Of a DNA stretch of 64,000 bases, positions 8,082 to 17,565 are shown piece after piece. This stretch comes from CAVVSQ01 sp963848825. GTDB taxonomy: Bacteria; Planctomycetota; Planctomycetia; Gemmatales; Gemmataceae. The DNA lies in NCBI GenBank assembly GCA_963848825.1, contig CAWKFA010000008.1, positions 434,001-498,000 of the forward strand, given 5' to 3'. A program made the position numbers and the translations under genes. Below the pieces are notes generated by a model. That model worked only from the letters and a program-made list of their open reading frames with translations, had not been told where the DNA came from and did not search any database. Every line of letters begins with the position of its first letter. The stretch's first letter is position 1.

Positions 8082-10043
8082 ATGACCGCACGGAATAAAA
8101 CAGGGCGTTCAGCCCAGGGCAGCTGCGAAGGGCGGGGCCTGGGCCGAAAACGCTCGGGGATTTTGATTCTGTGTTTCTCTTGCCTTGCCGCCTGGTCAAC
8201 CGGAACGCTGTCGCGGGCTCAACAGGGCCCGATGCTGGACGTTCCACCCCCGCCCCCACCACCAGTGCCCAGGCAGATCAAGCCCGCTGCGCAACTCCCG
8301 GTGCCCGAACCTATCAAGTTGCCGAACACGGTCGCCGATGCCAAGCTGCCGCAGACCAAAGCCAAGGCCAACGACCTTACCCAACAATGCCCCCCTGTTT
8401 CCACCGGCAAGAACGACCTGTTTCGCACGGAAGCGTGTGACCAGAACGTGCCCGTCGTCGCCTGTCCATCACCGAGTGACCTGGCCGAGGCCGGCAAGTT
8501 CGTGGACAACAATTTTCTGGACCCGAAGACTCCCTTGACGCTCTACGCGGGCCGCACCCGTCTCATGGTCTTCAAACAACCGCCCACACGCATTCAGATC
8601 GGCGATGAGAAGATCGTCGGCTACACGCTCATCAGCCCCAAACAGCTTTCCTTGTTGGGGAGCACCAAGGACCTCGGCTCGACGGTCCTCAACCTGTGGT
8701 TCAGGGACCCCGCCGACAAGGCGAAAGAAATCGTGATCGGCTACCTGATTCGCGTTGTACCCGACCCGGAGACCCGGGCCGAGCTTGAAGTGCGTTACAA
8801 GATGCTGGCGGCCCAAATCAACAAGGCATTCCCCGATAGTCGCATCTCTCTGAACTTGGTGGGCGACAAGCTAACCGTCAGTGGCCAGGCCAAGGATGTC
8901 GCCGATGCCGTGCAAATCTTGAGGATCGCCCGTTCGGTGGCGCCGCGGGAACCGGATGCCAAACTGCCGTTCAATCTTGGGTCCGTCACGCTGGAGCCCT
9001 ACGCCCCAGGTCGCAACCGCTTTCAGGACCTGATGGATGCCGCTGGGCCACACATCATCAACTTATTGCGGATCCCCGGCGAACAGATGGTAACCTTGCG
9101 TGTCACCGTGGCGGAAGTCAATCGCTCCGCCGCCCGCAGCATTGGGCTCAATTTCACGATCGCGAACAAGCAAGGGTTGCAGGTGTTCGCCAATAACACG
9201 GGCAACATCAATGGGTCACTCAGCGGTCTCGGCGTCTTCCAGGGTTTCGGCCTGGTCGGAGCCGGCGGCGGCGTGGGCCAAATCGCCAATAATCTGCCGG
9301 CTGCCCTCGATAATGGTCAGATCATTCTGGCGATCAATGCCATGCGTAACCTGGGTTACGCTCGCACACTCGCGGAGCCGAGCCTGGAAGTGATCAACGG
9401 ACAAACGGGAACGTTTCACGTAGGCGGCGAGTACCCGATTCCCATCGTGACCGGCGCCACGTCGGTCGGCTTGCAGGGTGTCGAGTTCAAGCCATTCGGC
9501 GTGCAACTCACTTATACACCCACCATTACCGATCGCGACCGCATTCGCCTCAACCTGTCGTTCACGGTGAGTACTCGCGACCTGTCGTCAGGCGCCAGCT
9601 TCAACGGTGCCAACGTCGCCGGCCTCAACACGCGCAATTTCCAGACCACCGTGGAGCTGCGCGATGGGCAAACCATGGCGGTCGCCGGGATGATTCAAAA
9701 CAATCTGGGGACTCAAGCGAGCCGCGTGCCCCTGCTGGGGGACCTGCCTGTCGTCGGGCGAATCTTCGCCTTCGACCAAATCAATGCGGGGGAACAAGAG
9801 CTGGTCGTACTGGTCACGCCCGAGTTTTCGCACCCCTTGTGCGAAGGGGAAGTGCCGCCGCTGCCGGGTAGCGATATTTATGAGCCAGGCGACCTGGAGT
9901 TCTACCTGCTCGGCCGCCTGGAAAGTCGTCGCCAATATGACTATCGCAGTCCGGTGCGCACCGATCTGCAACGCATGCGGAGCTACCATCGCTGCGAGCA
10001 GCTTTACATCATCGGGCCCAGTGGCCATAGCGAACAAAAGTAG
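8082..10043 (+). CDS. cpaC: CpaC/RcpA-type outer-membrane secretin
   Basis: Intact ~653-residue secretin forming the outer-membrane channel of the Tad pilus. The ATG at 8082 has AAGGAG six bases upstream and is preferred over 8052. A signal sequence (SGILILCFSCLAAWSTGTLS) leads into a proline-rich linker of about 80 residues. Next comes the pilus-type N-domain (AGRTRLMVFKQPPTRIQIGD), a BON-like part (SRISLNLVGDKLTVSGQAKD), and the secretin core with RTLAEPSLEVINGQTGTFHV, GGEYPIPI and the closing VPLLGDLPVVGRIF. It heads the right arm of the locus. Confidence 0.92.
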   Translation: MTARNKTGRSAQGSCEGRGLGRKRSGILILCFSCLAAWSTGTLSRAQQGPMLDVPPPPPPPVPRQIKPAAQLPVPEPIKLPNTVADAKLPQTKAKANDLTQQCPPVSTGKNDLFRTEACDQNVPVVACPSPSDLAEAGKFVDNNFLDPKTPLTLYAGRTRLMVFKQPPTRIQIGDEKIVGYTLISPKQLSLLGSTKDLGSTVLNLWFRDPADKAKEIVIGYLIRVVPDPETRAELEVRYKMLAAQINKAFPDSRISLNLVGDKLTVSGQAKDVADAVQILRIARSVAPREPDAKLPFNLGSVTLEPYAPGRNRFQDLMDAAGPHIINLLRIPGEQMVTLRVTVAEVNRSAARSIGLNFTIANKQGLQVFANNTGNINGSLSGLGVFQGFGLVGAGGGVGQIANNLPAALDNGQIILAINAMRNLGYARTLAEPSLEVINGQTGTFHVGGEYPIPIVTGATSVGLQGVEFKPFGVQLTYTPTITDRDRIRLNLSFTVSTRDLSSGASFNGANVAGLNTRNFQTTVELRDGQTMAVAGMIQNNLGTQASRVPLLGDLPVVGRIFAFDQINAGEQELVVLVTPEFSHPLCEGEVPPLPGSDIYEPGDLEFYLLGRLESRRQYDYRSPVRTDLQRMRSYHRCEQLYIIGPSGHSEQK

Positions 10044-10142
10044 CACCCTCGGCCGGGACTCCGACCAAATGATAATTCGGGCAGGAACGGAACCCTGACC
10101 CACGGGCAACGACTCACGAGCGAAATGGATTCGAGGCCATAC

Positions 10143-10793
10143 ATGAACAAGAAGTCCAACTTCCCATGGCGGCTCTGGCTTCCCACCGGCCTGGTCGTTC
10201 CTGTGTTTCTGGCGGGCTGCCTTTCCGGTGGTGGTTCGTGCGGCAGTGGCGAATGCGGCAACGGCGCTTCGGGAAAGGGCCTGGGCAGCCGTATCGACAA
10301 GTGCGCCACCATCCCCGCGGGGGCCATTCCGCAGCCGATCGGCACGCATACCAACGAAATTCTGTCGCGCCAGGTTGCCAAGGCCGAGGCGGACCAGTTT
10401 GTGATTTATCTCTACGAGTGGTCGGGCGACACCGCCAATTTTGGGCCCTTCGGCGCCCGCCACGTTGACCGCATGGCAACCCGGCTGAACAAGGCCGCTC
10501 AGCCGGTGGTGATCGAGGCCGACGTGAACACGTCGGTGAATGAGGCTCGTCGCCTCACGATGGTCGCCTACCTCGAACAACGCGGCGTCGCCAATGCCAG
10601 CCAACTGGTGACGATAGGTTTTTCGCAGGCCGAGGGTCTTTACGGCGATGAGGCGGATCGCGCCTACCGCCAGATGATTTGGCCCCAGGGCAATAGCAAC
10701 ATCAGAGGTCAGGGCTTCAACCAGAATGGCTTCCGCGGCGGCGGCCTGGGGACCGGCGGCGGTGGTGGCATCGGCGGATTTGGCGGGTTCTAA
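10143..10793 (+). CDS. CpaD/OmpA-like lipoprotein of the pilus locus
   Basis: A 216-residue lipoprotein: the signal peptide ends in the lipobox LAGC, followed by a Gly/Ser/Cys-rich spacer. The middle part, AQPVVIEADVNTSVNEARRL followed by YLEQRGVANASQLVTIGF, has the shape of OmpA-like and CpaD domains, in which a C-terminal helix follows a beta strand and positions a peptidoglycan or secretin contact. The last ~30 residues are Gly-rich. GAGG lies six bases before the ATG. Its place right after the secretin matches cpaD in other Tad loci, but assignment to the CpaD family is inference. Confidence 0.6.
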   Translation: MNKKSNFPWRLWLPTGLVVPVFLAGCLSGGGSCGSGECGNGASGKGLGSRIDKCATIPAGAIPQPIGTHTNEILSRQVAKAEADQFVIYLYEWSGDTANFGPFGARHVDRMATRLNKAAQPVVIEADVNTSVNEARRLTMVAYLEQRGVANASQLVTIGFSQAEGLYGDEADRAYRQMIWPQGNSNIRGQGFNQNGFRGGGLGTGGGGGIGGFGGF

Positions 10794-10819
10794 CACAGAC
10801 CACTCCAGGAGGAGTTCTC

Positions 10820-11604
10820 ATGGGCCGTCCTTGTACTTTGCTGCTGGGCCTGAGCTTTTTACTAGCCGCCACCGGCTGTCAGTTGACCGCACCCGACAAT
10901 TTGTCGTCGGTTTCCAGCCCAGCCAGCACGGCGCCGCAGGCGGAATTGCCGGCCAGAAAAACCGCCGAGGTCTGTGTCGCTACCGCCGAAGAGCTGGAAA
11001 AGGCCGGCAAGGACAAGGAAGCCATCAGCCTTTATGAAAAAGCACGCCAGACCGGCACCAGCAAACCCGTGGGCGCCGGCTCGCGGCCCTCTATGACGAG
11101 CAAAAGGATTATGTCCGCGCCTTGGAGGAATATAAGCTTCTCCTGAGCAAAAGCCCCAGGGATGCCGATTTGCTGAACGACATCGGCTATTGCTACTACA
11201 ACCAGGGCAAGTGGAGCGAAGCGGAGAAATTCTTGCGGCAAGCGCTGGCAGTCAATGCGAAACATGCTCGTGCCTGGATCAACCTGGGTATGGCGCTGGC
11301 GCAAGATCATCGCTATCAGGAAAGTCTGGAGGCCTTCACCAAGGTCGTCAACCCAGCCCAGGCACAGTGTAATCTCGCCTTTATTTGGCTGACCCAGGGC
11401 AAACGGGAAGAAGCGGTGGCTGCCTACCGCCAGGCTCTCGCCATGGAACCCAATCTGGGCGTGGCCCGCGCCGCTCTGGAGCGACTCGAGCGTCCTGGTG
11501 TCCCCGCCGCCCCGGCACCCATGCCGGAGCACGTGACCCGCAATAACGCCGAACCGGTTAGCCATGAGGACGCCGATCCGTTAGCGCCCATTATCGTGCC
11601 CTGA
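10820..11604 (+). CDS. tadD: TadD-like TPR lipoprotein, frameshifted
   Basis: Lipoprotein signal peptide (LLGLSFLLAATGC) followed by tetratricopeptide repeats: EELEKAGKDKEAISLYEKA, then after a frame change near 11050-11090 YDEQKDYVRALEEYKLLLSK, LLNDIGYCYYNQGKWSEAEK and AWINLGMALAQDHRYQESLE. TadD is the TPR pilotin-like lipoprotein of Tad systems, assisting secretin assembly. AGGAGG lies ten bases before the start. The C-terminal ~35 residues are proline/alanine-rich and have no repeat. Joined length is about 261 residues. Confidence 0.8.
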
Positions 11605-11659
11605 ATATGCGGTTGCGCACCATGACTCATGGATACCTGCAAAGAGGAGCCTTAATCTC

Positions 11660-12083
11660 GTGAAAAGGGCAACAAACAAGCTGGCATGTGCCTTCGGAGT
11701 CCTGGCCACCCTTGGCTCGGCTGTCAGCCTTGGCGCCGCGCCTCCCACGGAGGGCGACGACGAAGTTGTGCAAATCGAACAATACCATGGCTTGCGGCGC
11801 GTGGACGCGGGAGCCACGAAAAAACAAGCGGCGACTCTGCCGGCGGCGACAGCCCCCCGGGAGAATTCAACTCAAGACACTCCGTATGTGATTCAGCCGG
11901 TAACCTGGATCGATGATGCACCGGCTCCGTTGCTCCTGCCGGTCGTGTTGCCCGAAAAGATGCTCGGCATGCCCGACGAAAAGGGTGCGGCCAAATTGGG
12001 GATTTTGGAAATTCGTGCCGACACGGTACGGGAAGGCAGACCGTCGCGCTCCGCCGATGCCAGCGAATCTCAGGAGGCGGTAG
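11660..12083 (+). CDS. Secreted protein of unknown function in the pilus locus
   Basis: Begins with a clear signal peptide (MKRATNKLACAFGVLATLGS, cleavage after a following Ala-rich stretch) with AGGAG 15 bases upstream. The mature part includes VVQIEQYHGLRRVDAG and TPYVIQPVTWIDDAPAPLLL. The frame stays open past 12083, but beyond about 12000 it reads like the shadow of the next gene. A shift to the frame ending MPANLRRR with TAG at 12081 gives a more sensible stop. The family is not recognised; the position suggests an accessory pilus or envelope role. Confidence 0.45.
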
Positions 12084-12095
12084 GTTCAAGCCGAG

Positions 12096-12635
12096 ATGAC
12101 GCCTCGCGCCGGCGCCCTGGCCGCGAAGCGGGCTCCTTGAACGATCACGCTGAACCGGTTTCGGCGCAACGACGACACGTCCAGCAGCATCTTGCTAGCG
12201 GTAGTAATTATCACGGTGGCCATTGTCGCTCCCCTGGCTTCGCTTCTGTGCTTTTTCTGGCTCCTGGGCCGGCACAGTCGCCGCTTCGGCCCCATATTTC
12301 GGGTCGATTCAGCGGGCAGCGTTGGAACGGTAACCGGCCCATTTACGGCCCAAGTCCCCGTTGCGGCCGGGAGTGCGGCCGAGGCAGCCGTCGCGACAGA
12401 CGCCGGCCCCGAGCATTTCGAGGTTGCCGAGATCGCGCTGCCGCGCCGCTTCGAAGAGCAACTTCCCGAGGAATTCGACCTGGGTCCGACGTTTGAAGAG
12501 GAACGTAAACGCAAGGAAGAGAGCATCGAGCAACAGGAGAACGCCGTCCTGGAACAGTTATTTGAGCAAAACCTTCGCCTGCACGAACAAATTGAGCAAG
12601 CGCATGATTCACAGGGCCAAAAAAAGCCGGAATAA
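12096..12635 (+). CDS. Membrane protein with C-terminal coiled coil, unknown function
   Basis: After a short polar start the protein shows a strong membrane helix (SSSILLAVVIITVAIVAPLA plus SLLCFFWLLG), a low-complexity Ala/Val linker, then a highly charged helix with EEERKRKEESIEQQENAVLE and NLRLHEQIEQAHDSQGQKK, likely a coiled coil. The start is uncertain: the ATG at 12096 needs a frameshift near 12138, and a TTG at 12192 would cut into the membrane helix. It ends 68 bases before the actin-like gene and could tether it or another cytoplasmic partner to the membrane (inference from order only). Confidence 0.45.
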
Positions 12636-12703
12636 GGCGGCCACGTAAGTCGGGGAGCACGGATTCACCGTTAATTATTCAACGCCTTCAGGGGAGAGAG
12701 ACC

Positions 12704-13780
12704 ATGGACAAGGAATTCGTTTATATTGGCATGGACCTGGGTACTTTCAAGACCTCGGTCGCCTCTTCCACCGGCCTGCGGGATGTGCTCCAGACCGCCG
12801 TCGGCTGGCCAAAAGATCACTTTGCCCGCACGCTCCTTGGCCGTGAAGTCGTCTTTGGCAAAGACCTGGTTGAGCACCGCCTGGCCCTGAATGTTGTCCG
12901 ACCCTTCGAAAAAGGCGTGTTCAAATATAACAATATCGAGGACTGCGGCCTGCGCCCGGAAGACGTGCGCAAACATCAAGAAGCAGCCCGCCTGCTCGTC
13001 GAGCACGCGGTGGGACTGACGCGGCCCACCAAGGGCCTGCCGATCTGCGGCGTCATCGGCGCTCCCTCCCGGGCCACCGTGGCCAACAAGCAGGTGATCC
13101 TGGAAGCGGCGCGCGGCACCTTTGACGCCGTCATGATTGTTCCCGAGCCGTTCACCATCGCCTATGCCATGAATCGTCTCAGCGACACGCTCGTCGTGGA
13201 TATTGGGGCCGGCACGATCGACCTGTGCCCGATCTACGGCACCTTCCCCTCGGAGGAGGAGCAAATCACCATCCCCGTCGGCGGCGACTTCATCGACGAC
13301 AATTTCTTCAACCTGATGCGCGCGGCATATCCGGAGGCGCAGTTGTCACGCAACATGACGCGTGAAATCAAGGAAAAGTACGGCTTTGTCCATGACGTCA
13401 ATGAGAAGGTGATCGTGCCCTTGCCGGTGGGCGGCAAGCCCAGGCAGTTCGATGTGACGCAGCCGTTGACCGAGGCCTGCCGGACCATCATTGAGCCGAT
13501 TGTCAAAGGATTACGCGAGCTGATCGCCGGTTTCGATCCGGAATTTCAACAACGAATGTTGCAAAACATCGTGCTGGGCGGAGGCGGCAGCCAGCTGCGC
13601 GGCCTCGACCGTATCATCGAGGAATCGATGGCCGAATACGGCGGCGCCAAGGTACGTCGCGTAGGTGATGCGGTTTACGCGGGTGCCGTCGGCGCCCTCA
13701 AGCTCGCGATGGGGTTGCCCGTGGAGAGCTGGAAGCGCCTCCAAGAAGTGAAACAATCCGCGAATCTCGTGGCGGCGTAA
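12704..13780 (+). CDS. MamK-like bacterial actin ATPase
   Basis: An intact 358-residue member of the actin/Hsp70 ATPase fold. The phosphate-1 loop is YIGMDLGTFKTSV, the phosphate-2 loop LVVDIGAGTIDLCPIYGT, and the adenosine loop IVLGGGGSQLRGL. From memory of the family, similarity runs through the whole length to MamK, the magnetosome-positioning actin: for example the shared WPKDHF/YPKDVI region, VIGAPSRATVANKQ and the LPVESWKRL end. It is not MreB, and the window shows no other magnetosome gene. AGGGGAGAG precedes the start. As last gene of the pilus right arm it probably forms filaments that position or organise the pilus machine. Confidence 0.8.
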   Translation: MDKEFVYIGMDLGTFKTSVASSTGLRDVLQTAVGWPKDHFARTLLGREVVFGKDLVEHRLALNVVRPFEKGVFKYNNIEDCGLRPEDVRKHQEAARLLVEHAVGLTRPTKGLPICGVIGAPSRATVANKQVILEAARGTFDAVMIVPEPFTIAYAMNRLSDTLVVDIGAGTIDLCPIYGTFPSEEEQITIPVGGDFIDDNFFNLMRAAYPEAQLSRNMTREIKEKYGFVHDVNEKVIVPLPVGGKPRQFDVTQPLTEACRTIIEPIVKGLRELIAGFDPEFQQRMLQNIVLGGGGSQLRGLDRIIEESMAEYGGAKVRRVGDAVYAGAVGALKLAMGLPVESWKRLQEVKQSANLVAA

Positions 13781-13781
13781 G

Positions 13782-13811
13782 GTGTGAGGGGCGTAGCCCT
13801 CGCCCCTACAC
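13782..13811. terminator. Bidirectional terminator hairpin
   Basis: Stem formed by GTGTGAGGGGCG and CGCCCCTACAC with one bulged base, lying between the convergent actin-like and flavoprotein genes. Its right arm overlaps the flavoprotein stop codon. It can end transcription from either side. Confidence 0.55.
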
Positions 13812-15048
13812 GCTGCTGCCCGCCAGCCAGCCTGTGCTCCACGCGGCTTGAAAATTAAAGCCGCCGATGGGCCCATCAAGATCCAGGATCTCGCCCGCCA
13901 GATAAAGGCCGGGGACGCGCTTGCTTTGCATGTCGCGCGAATCGACCTCCGCCAGCGGAATGCCGCCCGCGGTTACCTCGGCCTTCTTGAAACCAAGCGT
14001 GCCCGTCAGCGCAATGGCCAGTTCCTTGACCGCGGTCACAATTCTTTGGCGTTCCTCCTTGGTAAGGGCCGCCGCCTTGCGATCTTTTGGCAGGCCGGCT
14101 TGTTCGAGTACCACGTCCGCCAGGCGCCGCGGCAAGTAGTCGGCCAGCACAATCGAAAGCTGTTTCCTGCCGGCTGAAGCCGACGCCGTGCGCAGATATT
14201 CACCCAGGTCGTCTGCCGGCATTCGCGGCAGCAAGTCGATCAACAACGTCAGCGTACTGGGCTTTTCATGGCCACTGACCACCCGGCTAACGTCCAGGAT
14301 CACCGGGCCGGACAGGCCAAAATGCGCGAAGAGCAGCGAGCCCCGCCGACGGTCCAACTTGTTGTCAGAAGATGTCCCACGTTCCACAATCGTCACGCCG
14401 ACGTCTTCCAGCGTGAGGCCCTGGAGCTCGCGCACCCAGGGAAGCGTGGTCGTCAGTGGCACAAGGGCAGGGCGGGGCGGCAACAGCGAATGACCCAGTT
14501 GCGCCGCGAAGCGGTAGCCATCACCTGTCGTGCCCGACCCCGGATAGGATTGGCCACCGGTGGTCAACACGACGTGCGGCGTCGTCACGGTGCGCAGGGG
14601 CGTGCGTAGACCAAAGCTTTGTTCCAGGCGCGTCAGTTCCAGCAGTGGCTCCGCCAGTGCCAGGACTGCCCCACTGCGCCAGGCGGTCGAGCAGCGCCTG
14701 CAAAACGTCCGCGGCTTTATTGCTGACCGGAAAGACCTTGCCGGTCTCCTCAACCTTGACCTTGACCCCTTCGGCCTCGAAAAGTTCGATGGTCTTCGCG
14801 ACGCTCAGCGCCGCCAGGGGTGCGTGGAGAAACTTGCCCGCGGCGCCATACGCGGCGACGATGCCGCGATTGTCGGTGTCGTGAGTGATGTTGCAGCGCG
14901 TGCCTCCGGACATGAGGATCTTGACGCCAGGTCGTTTGTTTTTCTCCAGGAGGAGCACGCGACGGCCACGCTCGGCGGCGCAGAGCGCGGCCATGAGACC
15001 GGCTGCTCCCGCACCAATCACGACCACATCCCACGACGACTCAGGCAT
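13806..15048 (-). CDS. BaiN/HI0933-family flavoprotein, one frameshift
   Basis: NAD(P)/FAD-dependent oxidoreductase of the HI0933/YhiN family. The FAD-binding Rossmann motif is VVVIGAGAAGLMAALCAAER near residue 10, followed by the family signature KILMSGGTRCNITHD. The later part has TTGGQSYPGSGTTGDGYRFA and the closing GLYLAGEILDLDGPIGGFN. The frame changes near 14680. ATG at 15048 has AAGGAG nine bases upstream. Joined length is about 414 residues, normal for the family. The physiological substrate is unknown; some relatives reduce bile-acid intermediates or act in redox repair. Confidence 0.85.
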
Positions 15049-15162
15049 CAAAAATCTCCTTCCCCCTTTCATATACTGTCACAAACACTTGGCTATCGCC
15101 AAATGACCGTCTCCAGGTAGCGAATTATCTGGTGGATCATCTTCCCCAAGCAAAGGTGCGTC

Positions 15163-15729
15163 ATGGACCCTGTTTTGATCGTGGTCTTGGTAGTCGCCGG
15201 ACTCCTCATTGTCGCGGCGATCGTTATCTACAATGGCCTGGTCAGTCGCAAGGTGGAAACGCAGAATGCTTATTCGCAGATCGACGTGCAGCTCAAGCGG
15301 CGGTATGACCTGATTCCCAACCTCGTGGAAACGGTGAAGGGCTACGCCGTCCATGAGAGAGAAACGCTCGAGAATGTCGTGAAGGCACGGGCAGCGGCCA
15401 TCAACGCGACCGGCGTGGCCGACAAGGCGGCCGCCGAAAACCAGCTCAGCGGCACGCTCAAGTCGCTGTTCTCGGTAACCGAGGCCTATCCCGATCTAAA
15501 AGCGAACCAAAACTTTCTGTCGCTACAGGAAGAGCTCTCCGCGACCGAAAACCGCATTGGCTTCTCTCGCCAGCACTACAACGACGTGGTAAGCCAGTAC
15601 AACACGAAGCTCATGGGATTTCCCGCCAACATTCTCGCGGGCATGTTCGGCTTCCGTCCCGCTGAATTCTTCCAGCTCGACGCTGGGGAGGCTGCCGCCG
15701 TTCACCAGGCGCCGAAGGTGAAGTTCTAA
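15163..15729 (+). CDS. lemA: LemA family protein
   Basis: Intact 188-residue LemA protein: an N-terminal membrane helix (VLIVVLVVAGLLIVAAIVIY) then the signature YNGLVSRKVETQNAYSQIDV, LKRRYDLIPNLVETVKGY and FSRQHYNDVVSQYNTKLMGF. LemA proteins are anchored with a helical bundle outside the membrane. The M48 protease gene starts two bases after its stop; the LemA plus HtpX-like protease pair is widely conserved and probably acts together in envelope quality control. Confidence 0.92.
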   Translation: MDPVLIVVLVVAGLLIVAAIVIYNGLVSRKVETQNAYSQIDVQLKRRYDLIPNLVETVKGYAVHERETLENVVKARAAAINATGVADKAAAENQLSGTLKSLFSVTEAYPDLKANQNFLSLQEELSATENRIGFSRQHYNDVVSQYNTKLMGFPANILAGMFGFRPAEFFQLDAGEAAAVHQAPKVKF

Positions 15730-15730
15730 C

Positions 15731-16715
15731 ATGGCCCCCACTTTTCGCGACTTGATCGCCGACAACAAAAGGAACAGCTTTTTGTTGGTGGCGATCTTCG
15801 TGCTCTTCACTGCGGCGGTCGCGATGGTGCTGGCGCTGGCGGTGATGATGTATGTGGATGATCGCGTACCCCTCCAGGTCAACATCGTCCGCAGCGCCGT
15901 GGCCGGCGCTATCGCCATGGGTATCGCGCTGGTTATCTCCTTTGGGTCATTTTTCGAAGGGGATAAGTTGGTGCTGGCCATCAGCGGCGCCAAGCCCATC
16001 GGCCACGCGGACGATCCTCAGCTCTTCAATGTCGTCGAGGAAATGGCCATCGCCGCCGGCGTACCGATGCCCAGCGTCTATCTCATCCAAGACCCCGCGC
16101 CCAACGCCTTCGCCACCGGGCGTGACCCCCAGCATGCGGCCATCGCCGTCACGACGGGCCTGCGCGAAACTAAATCGCGACGAACTCCAGGGCGTGGTAG
16201 CCCACGAAATGAGCCATATTCGCAATTATGATACGCGCCTCATGTTGCTGATGGCTGTTTTGATCGGCACCATCGTGATGCTCGCGGATCTTTTCTGGCA
16301 ATTCCTGCGCTTCGGCGGCTCCGGCAGTTCAAGCCGGGACCGCAGTAGCAATGACAGAGACAGCAGCAAGGGTAGTGGCGGCATCGTCATGCTGGCGGTG
16401 CTTGTCGCCGCCGTTATCCTGGCCATTTTGGCGCCGCTACTGGCGCAGATCATTCAGTTCGCCGTGAGTCGCCAGCGCGAGTATTTGGCCGATGCCACCG
16501 GCGTCCAATTGACGCGGAACCCCCTTGGCCTGGCCAGCGCCCTGCGTAAGATCGACGAGGACCCCCACGAATTGCACACGGCCAACCGCGGCACCGCCCA
16601 TCTCTACATCGCCAATCCCGTCAAGAAGTTCGAAGCCATGGCCGACAGTGCCCTGGCCAGCCATCCACCCATTAAAGACCGTATCGCCCGCCTCGAAGCA
16701 CTCGCCCACGCTTAG
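15731..16715 (+). CDS. HtpX-like M48 metalloprotease, one frameshift
   Basis: Membrane zinc protease. Two N-terminal helices (SFLLVAIFVLFTAAVAMVLA; then AVAGAIAMGIALVISFGS) precede the M48 signature with APNAFATGRDPQHAAIAVT. The zinc site is VAHEMSHIRN (HExxH), and the third ligand Glu is probably in SRQREYLADATGVQLT. Two more helices lie between them. A frame change near 16170 splits the gene just before the zinc site (LRE then KLNRDELQGV). Joined length of about 328 residues is standard. It forms an operon with lemA. Confidence 0.88.
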
Positions 16716-16732
16716 GAATTGCAGACTCCTCA

Positions 16733-17519
16733 CTATCCTTCCAAATCCGTGTCGCGCCAGTCCGTCACGAACATATGCCCGGGTTTGTGCGTTATCAGCA
16801 GGGGCGGCCTGGCTTCCATGGCTACCGCCTGCGGAGTGACGCCGCACGCCCAGAACACAGGTACCTCGTCGGCACGAATTTCAACCGGGTCACCGAAATC
16901 GGGCCGTGTGACATCGCGTATGCCAATAGCCTCGGGAGTGCCGATGTGGATCGGCGCCCCATGCGCTCGTGGAAAGCGGCTGCACACCACCACCGCGCAT
17001 AGCGCCTGCGCCATTGTCATTGGCCGCATCGACACGACCATTGGCCCGCGAAACAATCCAGCCGGCCGGCAGGCGATGTTGGTCCGGTACATGGGCACAT
17101 TGCAACCCGCCTCGATATGGCGCACCGGCAGGCCAGCGTCCTTCAGCGCTCTTTCAAAGGTGAAGGAACAACCGGTCAAAAAACCCACAAAATCTTCGCG
17201 CCAATAACTCTGAAGATCGCTCGGCTCGTCCACCAGCTGGCCGTCACGATATACGCGATAGCGCGGCACATCCAGGCGCAGGTCCGCGCCTGGAGCAACC
17301 AGTGCCGGCTCGGCGCTGCCCGCCTCGGTGACATCGAGCACGGGGCAAGGTTTGGGGTTTCGCTGGCAAAAGAGCAAAAAGTCAAACGCCAGGGAGCGGG
17401 GCACAATTACCAAATTGGCCTGCACGTAACCCAGCGCCAGGCCCGCAGTTGGTCCCGTCAAGTCTCCGGCGCAGTGCCCGCCGCCGCACCTCGGCTCCGC
17501 TCGCGAACTCCAAGGTCAT
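16733..17519 (-). CDS. DUF1445 putative hydro-lyase (D-glutamate cyclase N-half type), frameshifted near the start
   Basis: Protein of the DUF1445/UPF0317 family (YcsI type), with TGPTAGLALGYVQANLVIVP at the N-terminus, FLTGCSFTFERALKDAGL, the conserved CNVPMYRTNIAC, and RPMTMAQALCAVVVCSRFP. The true start is probably the ATG at 17519 (GAGG seven bases upstream), which joins the main frame by a shift near 17480; total ~262 residues, as in the family. In the vertebrate D-glutamate cyclase DGLUCY this domain is fused to the domain encoded by the next gene upstream (17566-18569). The bacterial reaction has not been settled. Confidence 0.85.
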
Positions 17520-17565
17520 AAAATCCTCAATTCAACGGGGCGCGTTCGTTAAAATAGCGACGAGA

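Noticed and set aside
9588..10796. Long (402-codon) minus-strand frame opposite the secretin and lipoprotein genes
   Set aside because: The plus strand carries unmistakable secretin motifs; the minus frame has no domain and arises from GC codon bias.
12704..13780. Possible magnetosome gene cluster
   Set aside because: Only the actin resembles a magnetosome protein; no mamA, mamB, mamE, mamM, mamQ or similar gene is present.
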